Shown here piece after piece: positions 1 through 6,830 of a stretch of 7,735 nucleotides of DNA. The notes under the pieces were generated by a model, which worked only from the letters and a program-made list of their open reading frames with translations, made no database searches and was not told the origin of the DNA. Numbering within the stretch: position 1 is the stretch's first letter; each line of letters starts with the position of its first letter. Made by a program: the position numbers and the translations under genes. The stretch is taken from positions 1 through 7,735 of the forward strand of contig CALQED020000047.1 in assembly GCA_943329505.2 (NCBI GenBank), written 5' to 3'. The DNA comes from Polynucleobacter meluiroseus. GTDB lineage: Bacteria; Pseudomonadota; Gammaproteobacteria; Burkholderiales; Burkholderiaceae.

Positions 1-68
1 ACGAAAGAGGCACGGTTTTGGCCGCGCAAGTGGTCGCGCAGCTCTTGAATATCACTGATAATTTTCAT
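1..68 (-). CDS. panC: Pantoate--beta-alanine ligase PanC, N-terminal fragment (cut by window edge)
   Basis: Only the first 22 codons are present; the gene continues past the left edge. The visible residues begin [20 protein letters not shown] and match the N-terminus I remember for Burkholderiaceae pantothenate synthetases, which continue into the conserved PTMGxLHxGH nucleotide-binding motif outside this window. The family condenses pantoate and beta-alanine with ATP in the cytoplasm, the last step to pantothenate and so to coenzyme A. The ATG shares an ATGA overlap (positions 68-65) with the TGA stop of scpA, and no Shine-Dalgarno run is evident before it, so translation is probably coupled to scpA. 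The call rests on a short stretch plus the scpA-panC order, which I recall as usual in Burkholderiales. Confidence 0.82.
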
Positions 69-952
69 GCAACTGGGGTATAGGCAAGGCGCACATAGAT
101 TGGCGCATAGGGCTCTGCTTGAGTAATTTCGATTAAGGCTTCACGAGAGAGTTCTAGCATTGCAATAAAGTTCACAATCACTACTGGAATGCCATTGCCA
201 GACTTGATCGCATCTTCAAATAATTCGCCAAACTCGATGAAGCGGGTATTTTGTAAGCGACGCAGAATGCGGGTCATAAAATCACGTACCGAGAGCTCTT
301 CGCGGGTGATGGTGTGATGCTGATTGAGTTTAGCGCGATGCAGAACATCACGCCAAGCCATTTGTAAGTCATCTAAATTGACTTCAGGCCAAGTAATGGC
401 TACGGTAGTATCAACAAAGCCGTGCGCTATCTGGAAGTCGCGGCCTTGTTGTGGAATCTGATCTAGCTCTTGGGCAGCAAGCTTCATACGCTCGTACTCC
501 AAGAGGCGACGCACCAATTCTGCACGTGGATCTTCAACTTCTTCCTCGCTATCTGCTTTCTTCATAGGCAACAGCATGCGAGATTTAATTTCGATCAACA
601 TGGCTGCCATCAACAAATATTCCGCAGCAAGCTCAAGGTTGGTGTGACGAATTTGATCGATATAGCTCAGGTACTGTTGAGTAACCTGAGCCATTGGAAT
701 ATCAAGTACGTTGAAATTCTGCTTACGAATCAGATACAGCAAAAGATCAAGTGGTCCTTCAAACGCCTCTAGAAAAACCTCTAGCGCATCCGGTGGAATA
801 TAGAGATCAGTCGGTAACTTAAATAATGGCTCACCATACAACTTGGCGAATGCTTCTGACATCCCATCAGTGACTGATGGAGTGCTATCTAGTAAATCGG
901 ATATTGGCTGAGCGCTTGGCTCGGCACTTGACGCGTTACCGGAATTAGTCAT
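65..952 (-). CDS. scpA: Segregation and condensation protein ScpA (kleisin)
   Basis: Product of 295 residues. ScpA is the kleisin that bridges the SMC ATPase heads and binds ScpB, forming the condensin-like complex that compacts and segregates the nucleoid. Visible hallmarks are the N-terminal SMC-neck-binding helices with [15 protein letters not shown] (about residues 62-76), the helical segment [20 protein letters not shown] (about 109-128), an acidic linker, and a C-terminal winged-helix region (about 220-295) with [10 protein letters not shown]. About 55 residues precede the conserved core. This tail is Ser/Ala/Pro-rich and probably disordered, and makes the protein longer than the roughly 250-residue Firmicutes form. 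The ATG at 952 lies inside the end of the DUF3460 gene (8-base overlap) with no clear Shine-Dalgarno, so re-initiation or coupling is likely. An alternative ATG at codon 31 would trim the tail but has no better ribosome site. No scpB or smc gene is in the window. Confidence 0.95.
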
Positions 953-1133
953 TCGAATAAACGTAAGCGCGTTGTTTTAATTTGGCGGCTTTAGCGCGAC
1001 GTTGATCCTCAGCAGAAAGGGGCTCTTTATCCCACAGGAGGGCTCGACCAGCTTGCTGGTCAGCCTCTAGGTGCGGCTTCTCGCTTTTGAGTTCACTTAA
1101 GAACTGGGTAAATTCAGATTGATATCTTGCCAT
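945..1133 (-). CDS. DUF3460 family small protein
   Basis: Small protein of 62 residues, starting MARYQSEFTQFLSELKSEKP and ending AYVYSND. The pattern of an acidic/amphipathic N-terminal half, the central GRALLWDKEPLS and a basic helix with RRAKAAKLKQRAYVY matches the DUF3460 family, which I know from Burkholderiales as a short gene next to scpA. It has no signal peptide or membrane segment, and its function is unknown. I chose the ATG at 1133 because AGGA (1143-1140) sits six bases upstream and because family members start at MARYQ. A longer reading from a TTG at 1163 has no ribosome site and adds ten unconserved residues. Its stop overlaps the scpA start by eight bases, so the two should be translated together. 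The location hints at a link to ScpA but proves nothing. Confidence 0.88.
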   Translation of the reverse strand: MARYQSEFTQFLSELKSEKPHLEADQQAGRALLWDKEPLSAEDQRRAKAAKLKQRAYVYSND

Positions 1134-1159
1134 GGCATTTCCTAAAATACTCAATAAAT

Positions 1160-1182
1160 TCAATAACTTACAAAGTTAATGA
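1160..1182. repeat. Dyad-symmetric element in the leader of the DUF3460-scpA-panC unit
   Basis: Arms TCAATAACTT (1160-1169) and AAGTTAATGA (1173-1182) pair at 9 of 10 positions around a three-base centre. The element lies between the predicted start near 1204 and the DUF3460 ATG at 1133. It could be a protein-binding operator, or a hairpin in the 5' leader. No uridine run follows on either strand, so it is not an ordinary intrinsic terminator. Confidence 0.5.
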
Positions 1183-1210
1183 CAAAAGTGAATTGAGGAC
1201 TACGACCACC

Positions 1211-1216
1211 ATTATA
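1211..1216 (-). promoter_or_regulatory. Candidate sigma-70 -10 box for the DUF3460-scpA-panC unit
   Basis: A perfect TATAAT on the minus strand lies in the 103-base gap between metG and the DUF3460 gene. It predicts a start near 1203-1204 and a leader of about 70 bases. The -35 is poor: the best-looking hexamer, TTGTAA at the metG stop codon, is 20 bases away, and a 17-base spacer gives only TAAAAA. This is either a promoter needing an activator or a chance AT-rich match. If real, the unit can be expressed apart from metG. Confidence 0.5.
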
Positions 1217-1236
1217 GGGGCTTTTTAAGACCCTTT

Positions 1237-2907
1237 TTACAAGTTTGCGGCCAGTAAAGCCTCAATTTGAGGGGCCTCAACTCGTGCCATCAAGTGCTGA
1301 TAAGGCTTGATTGGATGCTTGCTGGAAAGCGGTGTGTTGATATCACTCCAAGACTGCGGCGGGAGGCTGAGAAATTCTTCTACTCCAGCAGCGACCTGAG
1401 GAATGACTGGCTTGAGATAGAGGCTGAGCATGCGAAACGCTTCTAAAGTCACACTGCAAACGCGCTGCAAATCTGCCTCACGCTCTGGATCCCTAGCGAT
1501 TTCCCAAGGTTTGTTTTCGTCTACGAATCCATTGACCTTATCGGCCAAATCCATGATGGAGCGTAATGCTTTTGCATACTCACGTGCTTCATAGAGCGCA
1601 GCGATTTTTTCACTTGTCGCAGCAATTTCTGCGAGTAATGGATGATTCATTGCTTCATCCGAAACAACGCCACCAAAACGTTTGACCAAGAAGCCAGCGC
1701 TGCGACTAGCAATATTGATGTACTTGCCCAGCAAATCACTATTTACACGCGCTACGAAGTCTTGCAGATTTAAATCTAAATCTTCCATACTGTCATTGAG
1801 TTTAGTAGCGAAGTAATAACGGAACCACTCAGGATTGAAGCCGCACTCGATCACACTGTTCGCAGAAATTAATGTGCCACGTGACTTACTCATCTTCTCA
1901 CCATCAACCGTTAAGAAGCCATGAGCAAAGACATTAGTTGGAGTGCGATAGCCAGCAAATTGCAAAGTCGCAGGCCAGAACAAGGTATGGAAATAGAGAA
2001 TATCTTTGCCAATGAAATGGTATTGCTCTGTAGTCGTATCAGGCTTAACCCACTCATCAAAATTGAGGCCTTTAGTCTGGCAGTAATTGAGGAAGCTGGC
2101 ATAGTAACCAATTGGCGCATCTAGCCAGACATAGAAGTATTTGCCTGGGGCATCAGGGATTTCAAAGCCGAAATAGGGGGCATCACGGGAGATATCCCAG
2201 TCACTTAATTTACTGTCGCCAGGCTCACCCACCCACTCCTTCATCTTATTACGAGCTTCGGGTTGGAGTGGGGTTTTGACTTGAGTCCAATCCCGCAAGA
2301 AAGTTTCACAACGCGGATCAGATAGTTTGAAGAAGTAGTGATCAGAAACTTTCTTGATCGGTGTTGCACCACTGACGACCGAGAATGGGTTTTTCAAATC
2401 AGTTGGCGAATATGTAGCACCACATTTCTCACAAGAGTCGCCGTATTGATCTTTGGCGCCACACTTTGGGCACTCGCCTTTAATAAAGCGATCCGGCAAG
2501 AACATTTCTTTTACGGGATCATAAGCCTGCTCAATTGCCCGCTTTTCAATCAAGCCCGCATCGCGCAACTTGAGATAAATACTTTGCGCTAACTGTTCAT
2601 TTTCAGGGCTATCAGTGGTGTAGTAATTATCAAAGGAGATTAGAAAATGATCAAAGTCGCGCTTATGCTCTTTCCAAACATTGGCAATCAACTCTTTTGG
2701 AGTTAGGCCCTCTTTTTCAGCGCGCAACATGATGGGGGTGCCATGCGTGTCATCAGCGCCTACGTAATGAACCTCATGACCACGCATCCTTTGAAAGCGC
2801 ACCCAAATATCGGTCTGTACGTATTCCACTAAATGGCCAATATGGATCTGGCCATTGGCATAGGGCAGGGCGGAGGTGACAAGAAGGCGACGCTGGGGGT
2901 TACTCAT
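1237..2907 (-). CDS. metG: Methionine--tRNA ligase (MetRS), short form without C-terminal tRNA-binding domain
   Basis: Cytoplasmic class I aminoacyl-tRNA synthetase that charges tRNA-Met for initiation and elongation. Of 556 residues, the Rossmann catalytic domain carries the HIGH motif (HIGH, residues 22-25) and KMSKS (338-342, within [10 protein letters not shown]). The inserted zinc knuckle has C146, C149, C159 and C162 in the C-x2-C-x9-C-x2-C spacing of the E. coli enzyme. The [14 protein letters not shown] segment (about 258-271) belongs to the methionine pocket region, and the anticodon-binding helical domain fills about 380-545. E. coli MetG is 677 residues, with a C-terminal OB-fold (Trbp111-like) dimerisation/tRNA-binding domain. 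Here the protein ends right after the anticodon domain, close in size to the active monomeric 551-residue E. coli core. The following 103 bases are too short to hide the missing domain as a frameshift. The ATG at 2907 fits the family N-terminus, although its Shine-Dalgarno is weak. Confidence 0.97.
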   Translation of the reverse strand: MSNPQRRLLVTSALPYANGQIHIGHLVEYVQTDIWVRFQRMRGHEVHYVGADDTHGTPIMLRAEKEGLTPKELIANVWKEHKRDFDHFLISFDNYYTTDSPENEQLAQSIYLKLRDAGLIEKRAIEQAYDPVKEMFLPDRFIKGECPKCGAKDQYGDSCEKCGATYSPTDLKNPFSVVSGATPIKKVSDHYFFKLSDPRCETFLRDWTQVKTPLQPEARNKMKEWVGEPGDSKLSDWDISRDAPYFGFEIPDAPGKYFYVWLDAPIGYYASFLNYCQTKGLNFDEWVKPDTTTEQYHFIGKDILYFHTLFWPATLQFAGYRTPTNVFAHGFLTVDGEKMSKSRGTLISANSVIECGFNPEWFRYYFATKLNDSMEDLDLNLQDFVARVNSDLLGKYINIASRSAGFLVKRFGGVVSDEAMNHPLLAEIAATSEKIAALYEAREYAKALRSIMDLADKVNGFVDENKPWEIARDPEREADLQRVCSVTLEAFRMLSLYLKPVIPQVAAGVEEFLSLPPQSWSDINTPLSSKHPIKPYQHLMARVEAPQIEALLAANL

Positions 2908-2938
2908 GTAAAGCGGTCTTAAATAAGAAATAACAAGG

Positions 2939-2987
2939 TTAAATTAGGGCTTCATCCACAATTATGCGGGCTTAAGCACTAATTTTA
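2939..2987. repeat. Imperfect inverted repeat in the metG/fdhD divergent region
   Basis: Arm TTAAATTAGGGCTT (2939-2952) and arm AAGCACTAATTTTA (2974-2987) are reverse complements at 12 of 14 positions, with a 21-base spacer. The centre contains ATTATG/CATAAT, which could be a weak -10 box for metG. As RNA on the metG side it would form a leader hairpin 32-80 bases before the ATG; as DNA it could bind a dimeric regulator. I see no known riboswitch pattern. The rest of the 151-base region is AT-rich, with no confidently matched -35/-10 pair on either strand. Confidence 0.45.
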
Positions 2988-3007
2988 GTCTGCGGTTAAA
3001 GTAAACC

Positions 3008-3025
3008 CCCGATTAGTCCCGATAA
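3008..3025 (+). repeat. Short direct repeat upstream of fdhD
   Basis: CCCGATTA (3008-3015) and CCCGATAA (3018-3025) share seven of eight bases and are offset by ten bases, about one helical turn. They lie 34-51 bases before the fdhD ATG, where activator or repressor half-sites are often found. The repeat is short enough to be chance. Confidence 0.25.
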
Positions 3026-3058
3026 AATTGACTTTCAACCCTATTTAGAAGGCGCCCA

Positions 3059-3910
3059 ATGTCAGTGGTGGCAACAAAACCGAATATTCAGATGTCTAAC
3101 GCCTCTGTGCCATTGGTGCATGAGGTAGAGATATTGGATGAAGCGGGACGGACTAAGCTTGCTCATATCCCTGGAGAGCGCCCCCTCACCATCTACCTAG
3201 ACAAGCGCGAGGTTGTCACTCTGATGACTCTGGGAAGCGCCCCGGAGGCTTTAGTCTTGGGTTATCTGCGAAACCAGCGCCTAGTCGAATCACCTGATGA
3301 TATTGAAAGCATTCAGGTTGACTGGGAAACCGACTCTGCTGCGGTCAAGACCCGTCGCAGCACCGTTGATATCGACGCCCTCACAAGCAAGCGTGTGGTG
3401 ACTACTGGCTGTGGTCAGGGCACCATGTTTGGGGGCTTGATGGAAGAGATGTCCGAGATCCGCTTGCCCGATGGTCCTCATTTATCCCAGGAGGCAATCG
3501 TGAGTTTGGTAGACGCGATTCGGTCCCATGACACCATCTATAAGAAATCCGGCTCAGTGCATGCCTGTGCAGTATTTGAGCGCACCCCAGAGGGTGGTGT
3601 AGAGCTCCTTCACTTTATTGAAGACGTCGGTCGTCATAATGCAGTGGATTCGATTTCTGGCTTGATGTGGTTGGCTAATAAGCCGGGTAAAGATTTAATT
3701 TTCTTCACTACCGGACGTCTCACTTCAGAAATGGTGATTAAAGGCGCCCAGATGGGTGTTCCTTTCTTGCTCACACGCTCAGGAGTCACCCTCATGGGCT
3801 TAGAGCTAGCCCGCAAAACCAATCTCACCATCCTGTCCCGCTGTTCAGGCAAACACTTCGAGATCTACAACGCCCCTGAGCGGGTGGTTTTTACCCAAAA
3901 CCCACGATAA
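3059..3910 (+). CDS. fdhD: Formate dehydrogenase accessory protein FdhD
   Basis: FdhD carries sulfur from IscS to the molybdenum cofactor (bis-MGD) of formate dehydrogenases; it acts in the cytoplasm before the enzyme is active. The 283 residues carry the family signatures: TTGCGQGTMFGG (115-126) around the catalytic cysteine loop, SGSVHAC (164-170), IEDVGRHNAVD (187-197), TTGRLTSEMVIKGAQMGVP (217-235) and SGKHFEIYNAPER near the end. The usual E. coli-type CxxC pair (C121/C124 there) is reduced here to C118, with glycine in the second position. The N-terminal third, with TLMTLGSAPEALVLGYL, also differs from the common form, suggesting a separate subfamily. The ATG at 3059 has AGAAGG (3047-3052) six bases upstream. 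No formate dehydrogenase subunit gene is in the window, so the partner enzyme must lie elsewhere. It is followed by dcd after 39 bases. Confidence 0.93.
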   Translation: MSVVATKPNIQMSNASVPLVHEVEILDEAGRTKLAHIPGERPLTIYLDKREVVTLMTLGSAPEALVLGYLRNQRLVESPDDIESIQVDWETDSAAVKTRRSTVDIDALTSKRVVTTGCGQGTMFGGLMEEMSEIRLPDGPHLSQEAIVSLVDAIRSHDTIYKKSGSVHACAVFERTPEGGVELLHFIEDVGRHNAVDSISGLMWLANKPGKDLIFFTTGRLTSEMVIKGAQMGVPFLLTRSGVTLMGLELARKTNLTILSRCSGKHFEIYNAPERVVFTQNPR

Positions 3911-3914
3911 ATAG

Positions 3915-3950
3915 TGGGCATGGCCTAGCGAAGGTTTTACAATTCGGCCA
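3915..3950 (+). promoter_or_regulatory. Candidate sigma-70 promoter giving a leaderless dcd transcript
   Basis: TGGGCA (3915-3920, four of six to TTGACA) and TACAAT (3938-3943, five of six to TATAAT) are separated by 17 bases. The expected start, seven bases beyond the -10, is the A of the dcd ATG at 3950. The only Shine-Dalgarno-like run, GAAGG (3930-3934), is 15 bases from the ATG, too far for normal use. The -35 overlaps the right arm of a 5-bp inverted repeat, CCCAC (3901-3905) and GTGGG (3914-3918), that spans the fdhD stop codon. Confidence 0.5.
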
Positions 3951-4516
3951 TGACTATTAAATCTGACCACTGGATCCGCCGCATGGGCGAGCAAGGCATG
4001 ATCAGCCCATTTGAACCTGGGCAAATCCGCCAAGACGCTGCAGGCAACAAAATCGTTAGTTATGGCACATCAAGTTATGGCTATGACATTCGTTGCGCAG
4101 ACGAATTTAAGATCTTTACCAATATCAACAGCACGATTGTTGACCCGAAAAATTTCGATGAACAATCCTTTGTCGATTTCAGGGGTGATGTTTGCATCAT
4201 TCCACCCAATTCATTTGCATTGGCAAGAACGGTAGAGTATTTCAAGATCCCACGAAGCGTATTAACCGTTTGCGTTGGTAAGAGTACTTATGCACGTTGC
4301 GGCATTATTGTGAACGTCACGCCATTCGAGCCTGAGTGGGAAGGTTATGTCACCTTAGAGTTTTCTAATACCACACCATTGCCTGCAAAAATTTATGCAG
4401 GTGAAGGTTGCGCCCAAGTACTATTTTTTGAGAGTGATGAAGTCTGTGGCACATCTTATAAAGATCGTGGCGGTAAGTATCAAGGTCAGCGGGGCGTGAC
4501 CCTGCCTAAGACTTAA
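3950..4516 (+). CDS. dcd: dCTP deaminase
   Basis: Deaminates dCTP to dUTP and ammonia. dUTPase and thymidylate synthase then use the product, making this the main dUMP source in many Gram-negative bacteria. The 188-residue length is normal for betaproteobacteria. Visible are the N-terminal [11 protein letters not shown], the [13 protein letters not shown] strand (about 41-53), the [10 protein letters not shown] active-site segment with S112 and R116 (S111/R115 in E. coli), and [17 protein letters not shown] with E137, the counterpart of catalytic E138. The C-terminal lid, [19 protein letters not shown], closes over the nucleotide in the homotrimer. All key residues are present. It could share the fdhD transcript but also has a candidate promoter of its own immediately upstream, and may be translated without a leader. 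The decarboxylase gene follows after 44 bases. Confidence 0.97.
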   Translation: MTIKSDHWIRRMGEQGMISPFEPGQIRQDAAGNKIVSYGTSSYGYDIRCADEFKIFTNINSTIVDPKNFDEQSFVDFRGDVCIIPPNSFALARTVEYFKIPRSVLTVCVGKSTYARCGIIVNVTPFEPEWEGYVTLEFSNTTPLPAKIYAGEGCAQVLFFESDEVCGTSYKDRGGKYQGQRGVTLPKT

Positions 4517-4537
4517 TTTTTCTTCACATCAATTCGA

Positions 4538-4547
4538 GTTCGCGAAC
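4538..4547. repeat. Perfect 10-bp palindrome before the decarboxylase gene
   Basis: GTTCGCGAAC is a perfect palindrome in the 44-base gap between dcd and the decarboxylase ATG, ending 13 bases before the start codon and just upstream of the ribosome site AAAGGG (4550-4555). It could be a regulator site or a small translation-affecting hairpin. No convincing -35/-10 pair is seen in the gap, so the decarboxylase may be read from the dcd promoter. Confidence 0.3.
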
Positions 4548-4560
4548 CTAAAGGGTAGCC

Positions 4561-6828
4561 ATGAAATTCCGTTTCCCAATCATCATTATTGATGAGGACT
4601 TCCGTTCTGAAAATATTTCAGGTTCTGGTATTCGTGACCTCGCTGAGGCTATTGAGAACGAAGGCATGGAAGTGATTGGCCTCACAAGCTATGGCGATCT
4701 TACTTCCTTTGCTCAGCAAGCTTCGCGTGCCTCCTCTTTTATCGTTTCAATTGATGATGAGGAGTTTGTATCGGATTCTGAAGATCATGATCTTCCTGCT
4801 TTAAATAATTTGCGCGCATTTATTACTGAAGTGCGTAAGCGTAATGAAGATATTCCGATTTTCCTGTACGGCGAGACCCGTACATCACGTCATATGCCTA
4901 ATGACATCTTGCGTGAGTTGCATGGCTTCATTCATATGAATGAAGATACCCCTGAATTCGTAGCACGCCATATTATTCGTGAAGCTAAGGTATATCTAGA
5001 TTCTTTAGCACCACCATTCTTCCGCGCTCTGACGAACTATGCTTCTGAAGGTTCTTATTCTTGGCATTGCCCAGGCCACTCTGGTGGTGTGGCTTTCTTA
5101 AAGAGTCCAGTAGGTCGGATGTTCCATCAATTCTTTGGCGAGAACATGTTACGTGCAGACGTCTGTAATGCTGTCGAAGAATTAGGCCAGCTCTTAGATC
5201 ACACTGGCCCTGTCTTGCAGAGTGAGCGTAATGCCGCTCGCATCTTTAATGCTGACCACTTATTCTTTGTGACCAACGGGACCTCTACCTCCAATAAGAT
5301 TGTTTGGCATTCCACCGTCGCTCCCGGGGATGTGGTCATTGTGGATCGTAACTGCCATAAGTCCGTGATTCACTCCATCACCATGATGGGGGCAATACCG
5401 ATTTTCTTAATGCCAACCCGCAATCACCTTGGCATTATTGGCCCGATTCCGAAAGAAGAGTTTGAGTGGGCCAATATTCAGAAAAAGATTGATGCGAATC
5501 CATTCATCAAGAATAAGAATGTAGTACCGCGCGTGATGACTTTGACGCAAAGCACTTATGACGGCATTGTTTATAACGTCGAGATGATTAAAGAGATGCT
5601 CGATGGTAAGGTGGATTCCTTGCATTTCGATGAAGCTTGGTTACCCCATGCTGCCTTCCATCCTTTCTATAAGGATATGCATGCCATTGGGTCAGATCGT
5701 CAGCGTACTAAAAAGAGTTTGATGTTTGCTACTCAATCTACCCATAAGTTGTTGGCTGGTTTGTCTCAAGCTTCACAAGTCTTGGTGCAAGATGCGGAGG
5801 AGCATAAGCTCGATCGCGATTGTTTTAATGAAGCCTACTTGATGCATACCTCGACTAGTCCACAGTACGCGATCATCGCTTCTTGTGACGTCTCTGCAGC
5901 CATGATGGAGTCTCCAGGCGGAACAACCTTAGTTGAAGAATCTATTGCTGAGGCAATGGACTTCCGTCGCGCAATGCGTGAGGTCGATGATAAATTTGGA
6001 GCTGACTGGTGGTTCAAGGTTTGGGGCCCAGATCATTTAGCAGAAGAGGGTATTGGCGAGCGCTCTGATTGGGTGCTAGAGCCAAATGCAAACTGGCATG
6101 ACTTTGGCAAACTGGCCAAAGGCTTCAATATGTTGGATCCTATTAAAGCGACTATTGTGACTCCTGGCTTGGATATCGAGGGTAACTTTGGTTCTATGGG
6201 AATTCCAGCGAGCATCGTTACCAAATATCTTGCAGAGCATGGTGTGATTGTGGAGAAGTGCGGCCTGTATTCCTTCTTCATTATGTTCACTATTGGCATC
6301 ACCAAAGGCCGTTGGAATACTCTGGTAACTGAGTTGCAGCAATTCAAAGATCACTTTGATAAAAATGCGCCGCTATGGAAGGTCTTGCCTGAATTTGTAG
6401 CGAAGCACCCACGCTATGAACGCGTTGGATTGAAAGATATCTGCCAACAAATTCATGAGTTTTATAAAGGCCGTAATGTAGCGCGCATGACGACTGAGAT
6501 GTATACGTCTGATATGGAGCCTGCCATGATGCCTTCAGAGGCCTGGGCAAAGATGGCGCATAAAGAAGTAGATCGTGTGCCCCTCGATCAATTGGATGGT
6601 CGTGTCACAGCAATGCTGGTTACGCCATATCCCCCAGGCATTCCGCTACTCATCCCGGGTGAACGCTTTAATAAGCCAATCGTTGACTATCTTTACTTTG
6701 CCAGAGACTTCAATGAAAAGTTTCCAGGCTTTGAGACCGACATTCATGGTTTAGTGAAGGCTGAGGTAGATAGTCGCAGTCAATACTATGTCGATTGCGT
6801 TAGGCAAGAACGCGACATCACGCTTTAA
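4561..6828 (+). CDS. Orn/Lys/Arg decarboxylase, PLP fold type I (LdcA-like lysine decarboxylase most likely)
   Basis: Cytoplasmic pyridoxal-phosphate enzyme that removes CO2 from a basic amino acid, giving cadaverine, agmatine or putrescine. The 755 residues comprise an N-terminal flavodoxin-like wing domain (about 1-150), a PLP core (about 150-460) and a C-terminal domain. The core shows SWHCPGHSGGVAFLKSPVG (167-185), NGTSTSNKIV (239-248), DRNCHKS with PLP-stacking H266, HFDEAW with D357, and the Schiff-base K396 in QSTHKLLAGLSQAS. PYPPGIPLLIPGERF and PGFETDIHGL lie near the end. From memory it resembles Pseudomonas LdcA (751 residues) more than E. coli AdiA, for example at GENMLRAD, ELGQLLDHTGP and NKIVWHS, though GRWNTLV is also seen in AdiA-like proteins. 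The substrate therefore remains uncertain between lysine, arginine and ornithine. C170 replaces the Thr of TPGH in LdcI/LdcA. The ATG at 4561 has AAAGGG five bases upstream. No amino acid/amine antiporter gene, as found in acid-resistance operons, adjoins it. Confidence 0.93.
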   Translation: MKFRFPIIIIDEDFRSENISGSGIRDLAEAIENEGMEVIGLTSYGDLTSFAQQASRASSFIVSIDDEEFVSDSEDHDLPALNNLRAFITEVRKRNEDIPIFLYGETRTSRHMPNDILRELHGFIHMNEDTPEFVARHIIREAKVYLDSLAPPFFRALTNYASEGSYSWHCPGHSGGVAFLKSPVGRMFHQFFGENMLRADVCNAVEELGQLLDHTGPVLQSERNAARIFNADHLFFVTNGTSTSNKIVWHSTVAPGDVVIVDRNCHKSVIHSITMMGAIPIFLMPTRNHLGIIGPIPKEEFEWANIQKKIDANPFIKNKNVVPRVMTLTQSTYDGIVYNVEMIKEMLDGKVDSLHFDEAWLPHAAFHPFYKDMHAIGSDRQRTKKSLMFATQSTHKLLAGLSQASQVLVQDAEEHKLDRDCFNEAYLMHTSTSPQYAIIASCDVSAAMMESPGGTTLVEESIAEAMDFRRAMREVDDKFGADWWFKVWGPDHLAEEGIGERSDWVLEPNANWHDFGKLAKGFNMLDPIKATIVTPGLDIEGNFGSMGIPASIVTKYLAEHGVIVEKCGLYSFFIMFTIGITKGRWNTLVTELQQFKDHFDKNAPLWKVLPEFVAKHPRYERVGLKDICQQIHEFYKGRNVARMTTEMYTSDMEPAMMPSEAWAKMAHKEVDRVPLDQLDGRVTAMLVTPYPPGIPLLIPGERFNKPIVDYLYFARDFNEKFPGFETDIHGLVKAEVDSRSQYYVDCVRQERDITL

Positions 6829-6830
6829 TT

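Noticed and set aside
470..772. Plus-strand open frame of 100 codons inside scpA
   Set aside because: It lies wholly antisense to scpA, has an odd composition rich in His/Gln/Phe, no ribosome site and no recognisable family.
1134..1163. Longer DUF3460 protein from a TTG start at 1163
   Set aside because: The TTG has no ribosome site and the extra ten residues are not family-like; the ATG at 1133 has AGGA at good spacing.
1217..1238. Possible terminator after metG (GGG...CCC around the AT-rich run)
   Set aside because: Only three G-C pairs form with a poor inner stem, and the flanking A/T runs do not lie where an intrinsic terminator needs them for the metG strand.
2908..3058. A riboswitch or T-box controlling metG
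   Set aside because: I could not recognise the conserved parts of any SAM riboswitch or T-box; only an imperfect inverted repeat is visible.
3901..3918. Hairpin CCCAC/GTGGG spanning the fdhD stop as a terminator
   Set aside because: The stem is only five pairs with an eight-base loop and no T-run follows; it overlaps the candidate dcd -35 and may be chance.
6033..6354. Two minus-strand open frames of 92 and 104 codons opposite the decarboxylase
   Set aside because: Both are antisense shadows of a strongly conserved coding region, they overlap each other in different frames, and neither resembles a known protein.
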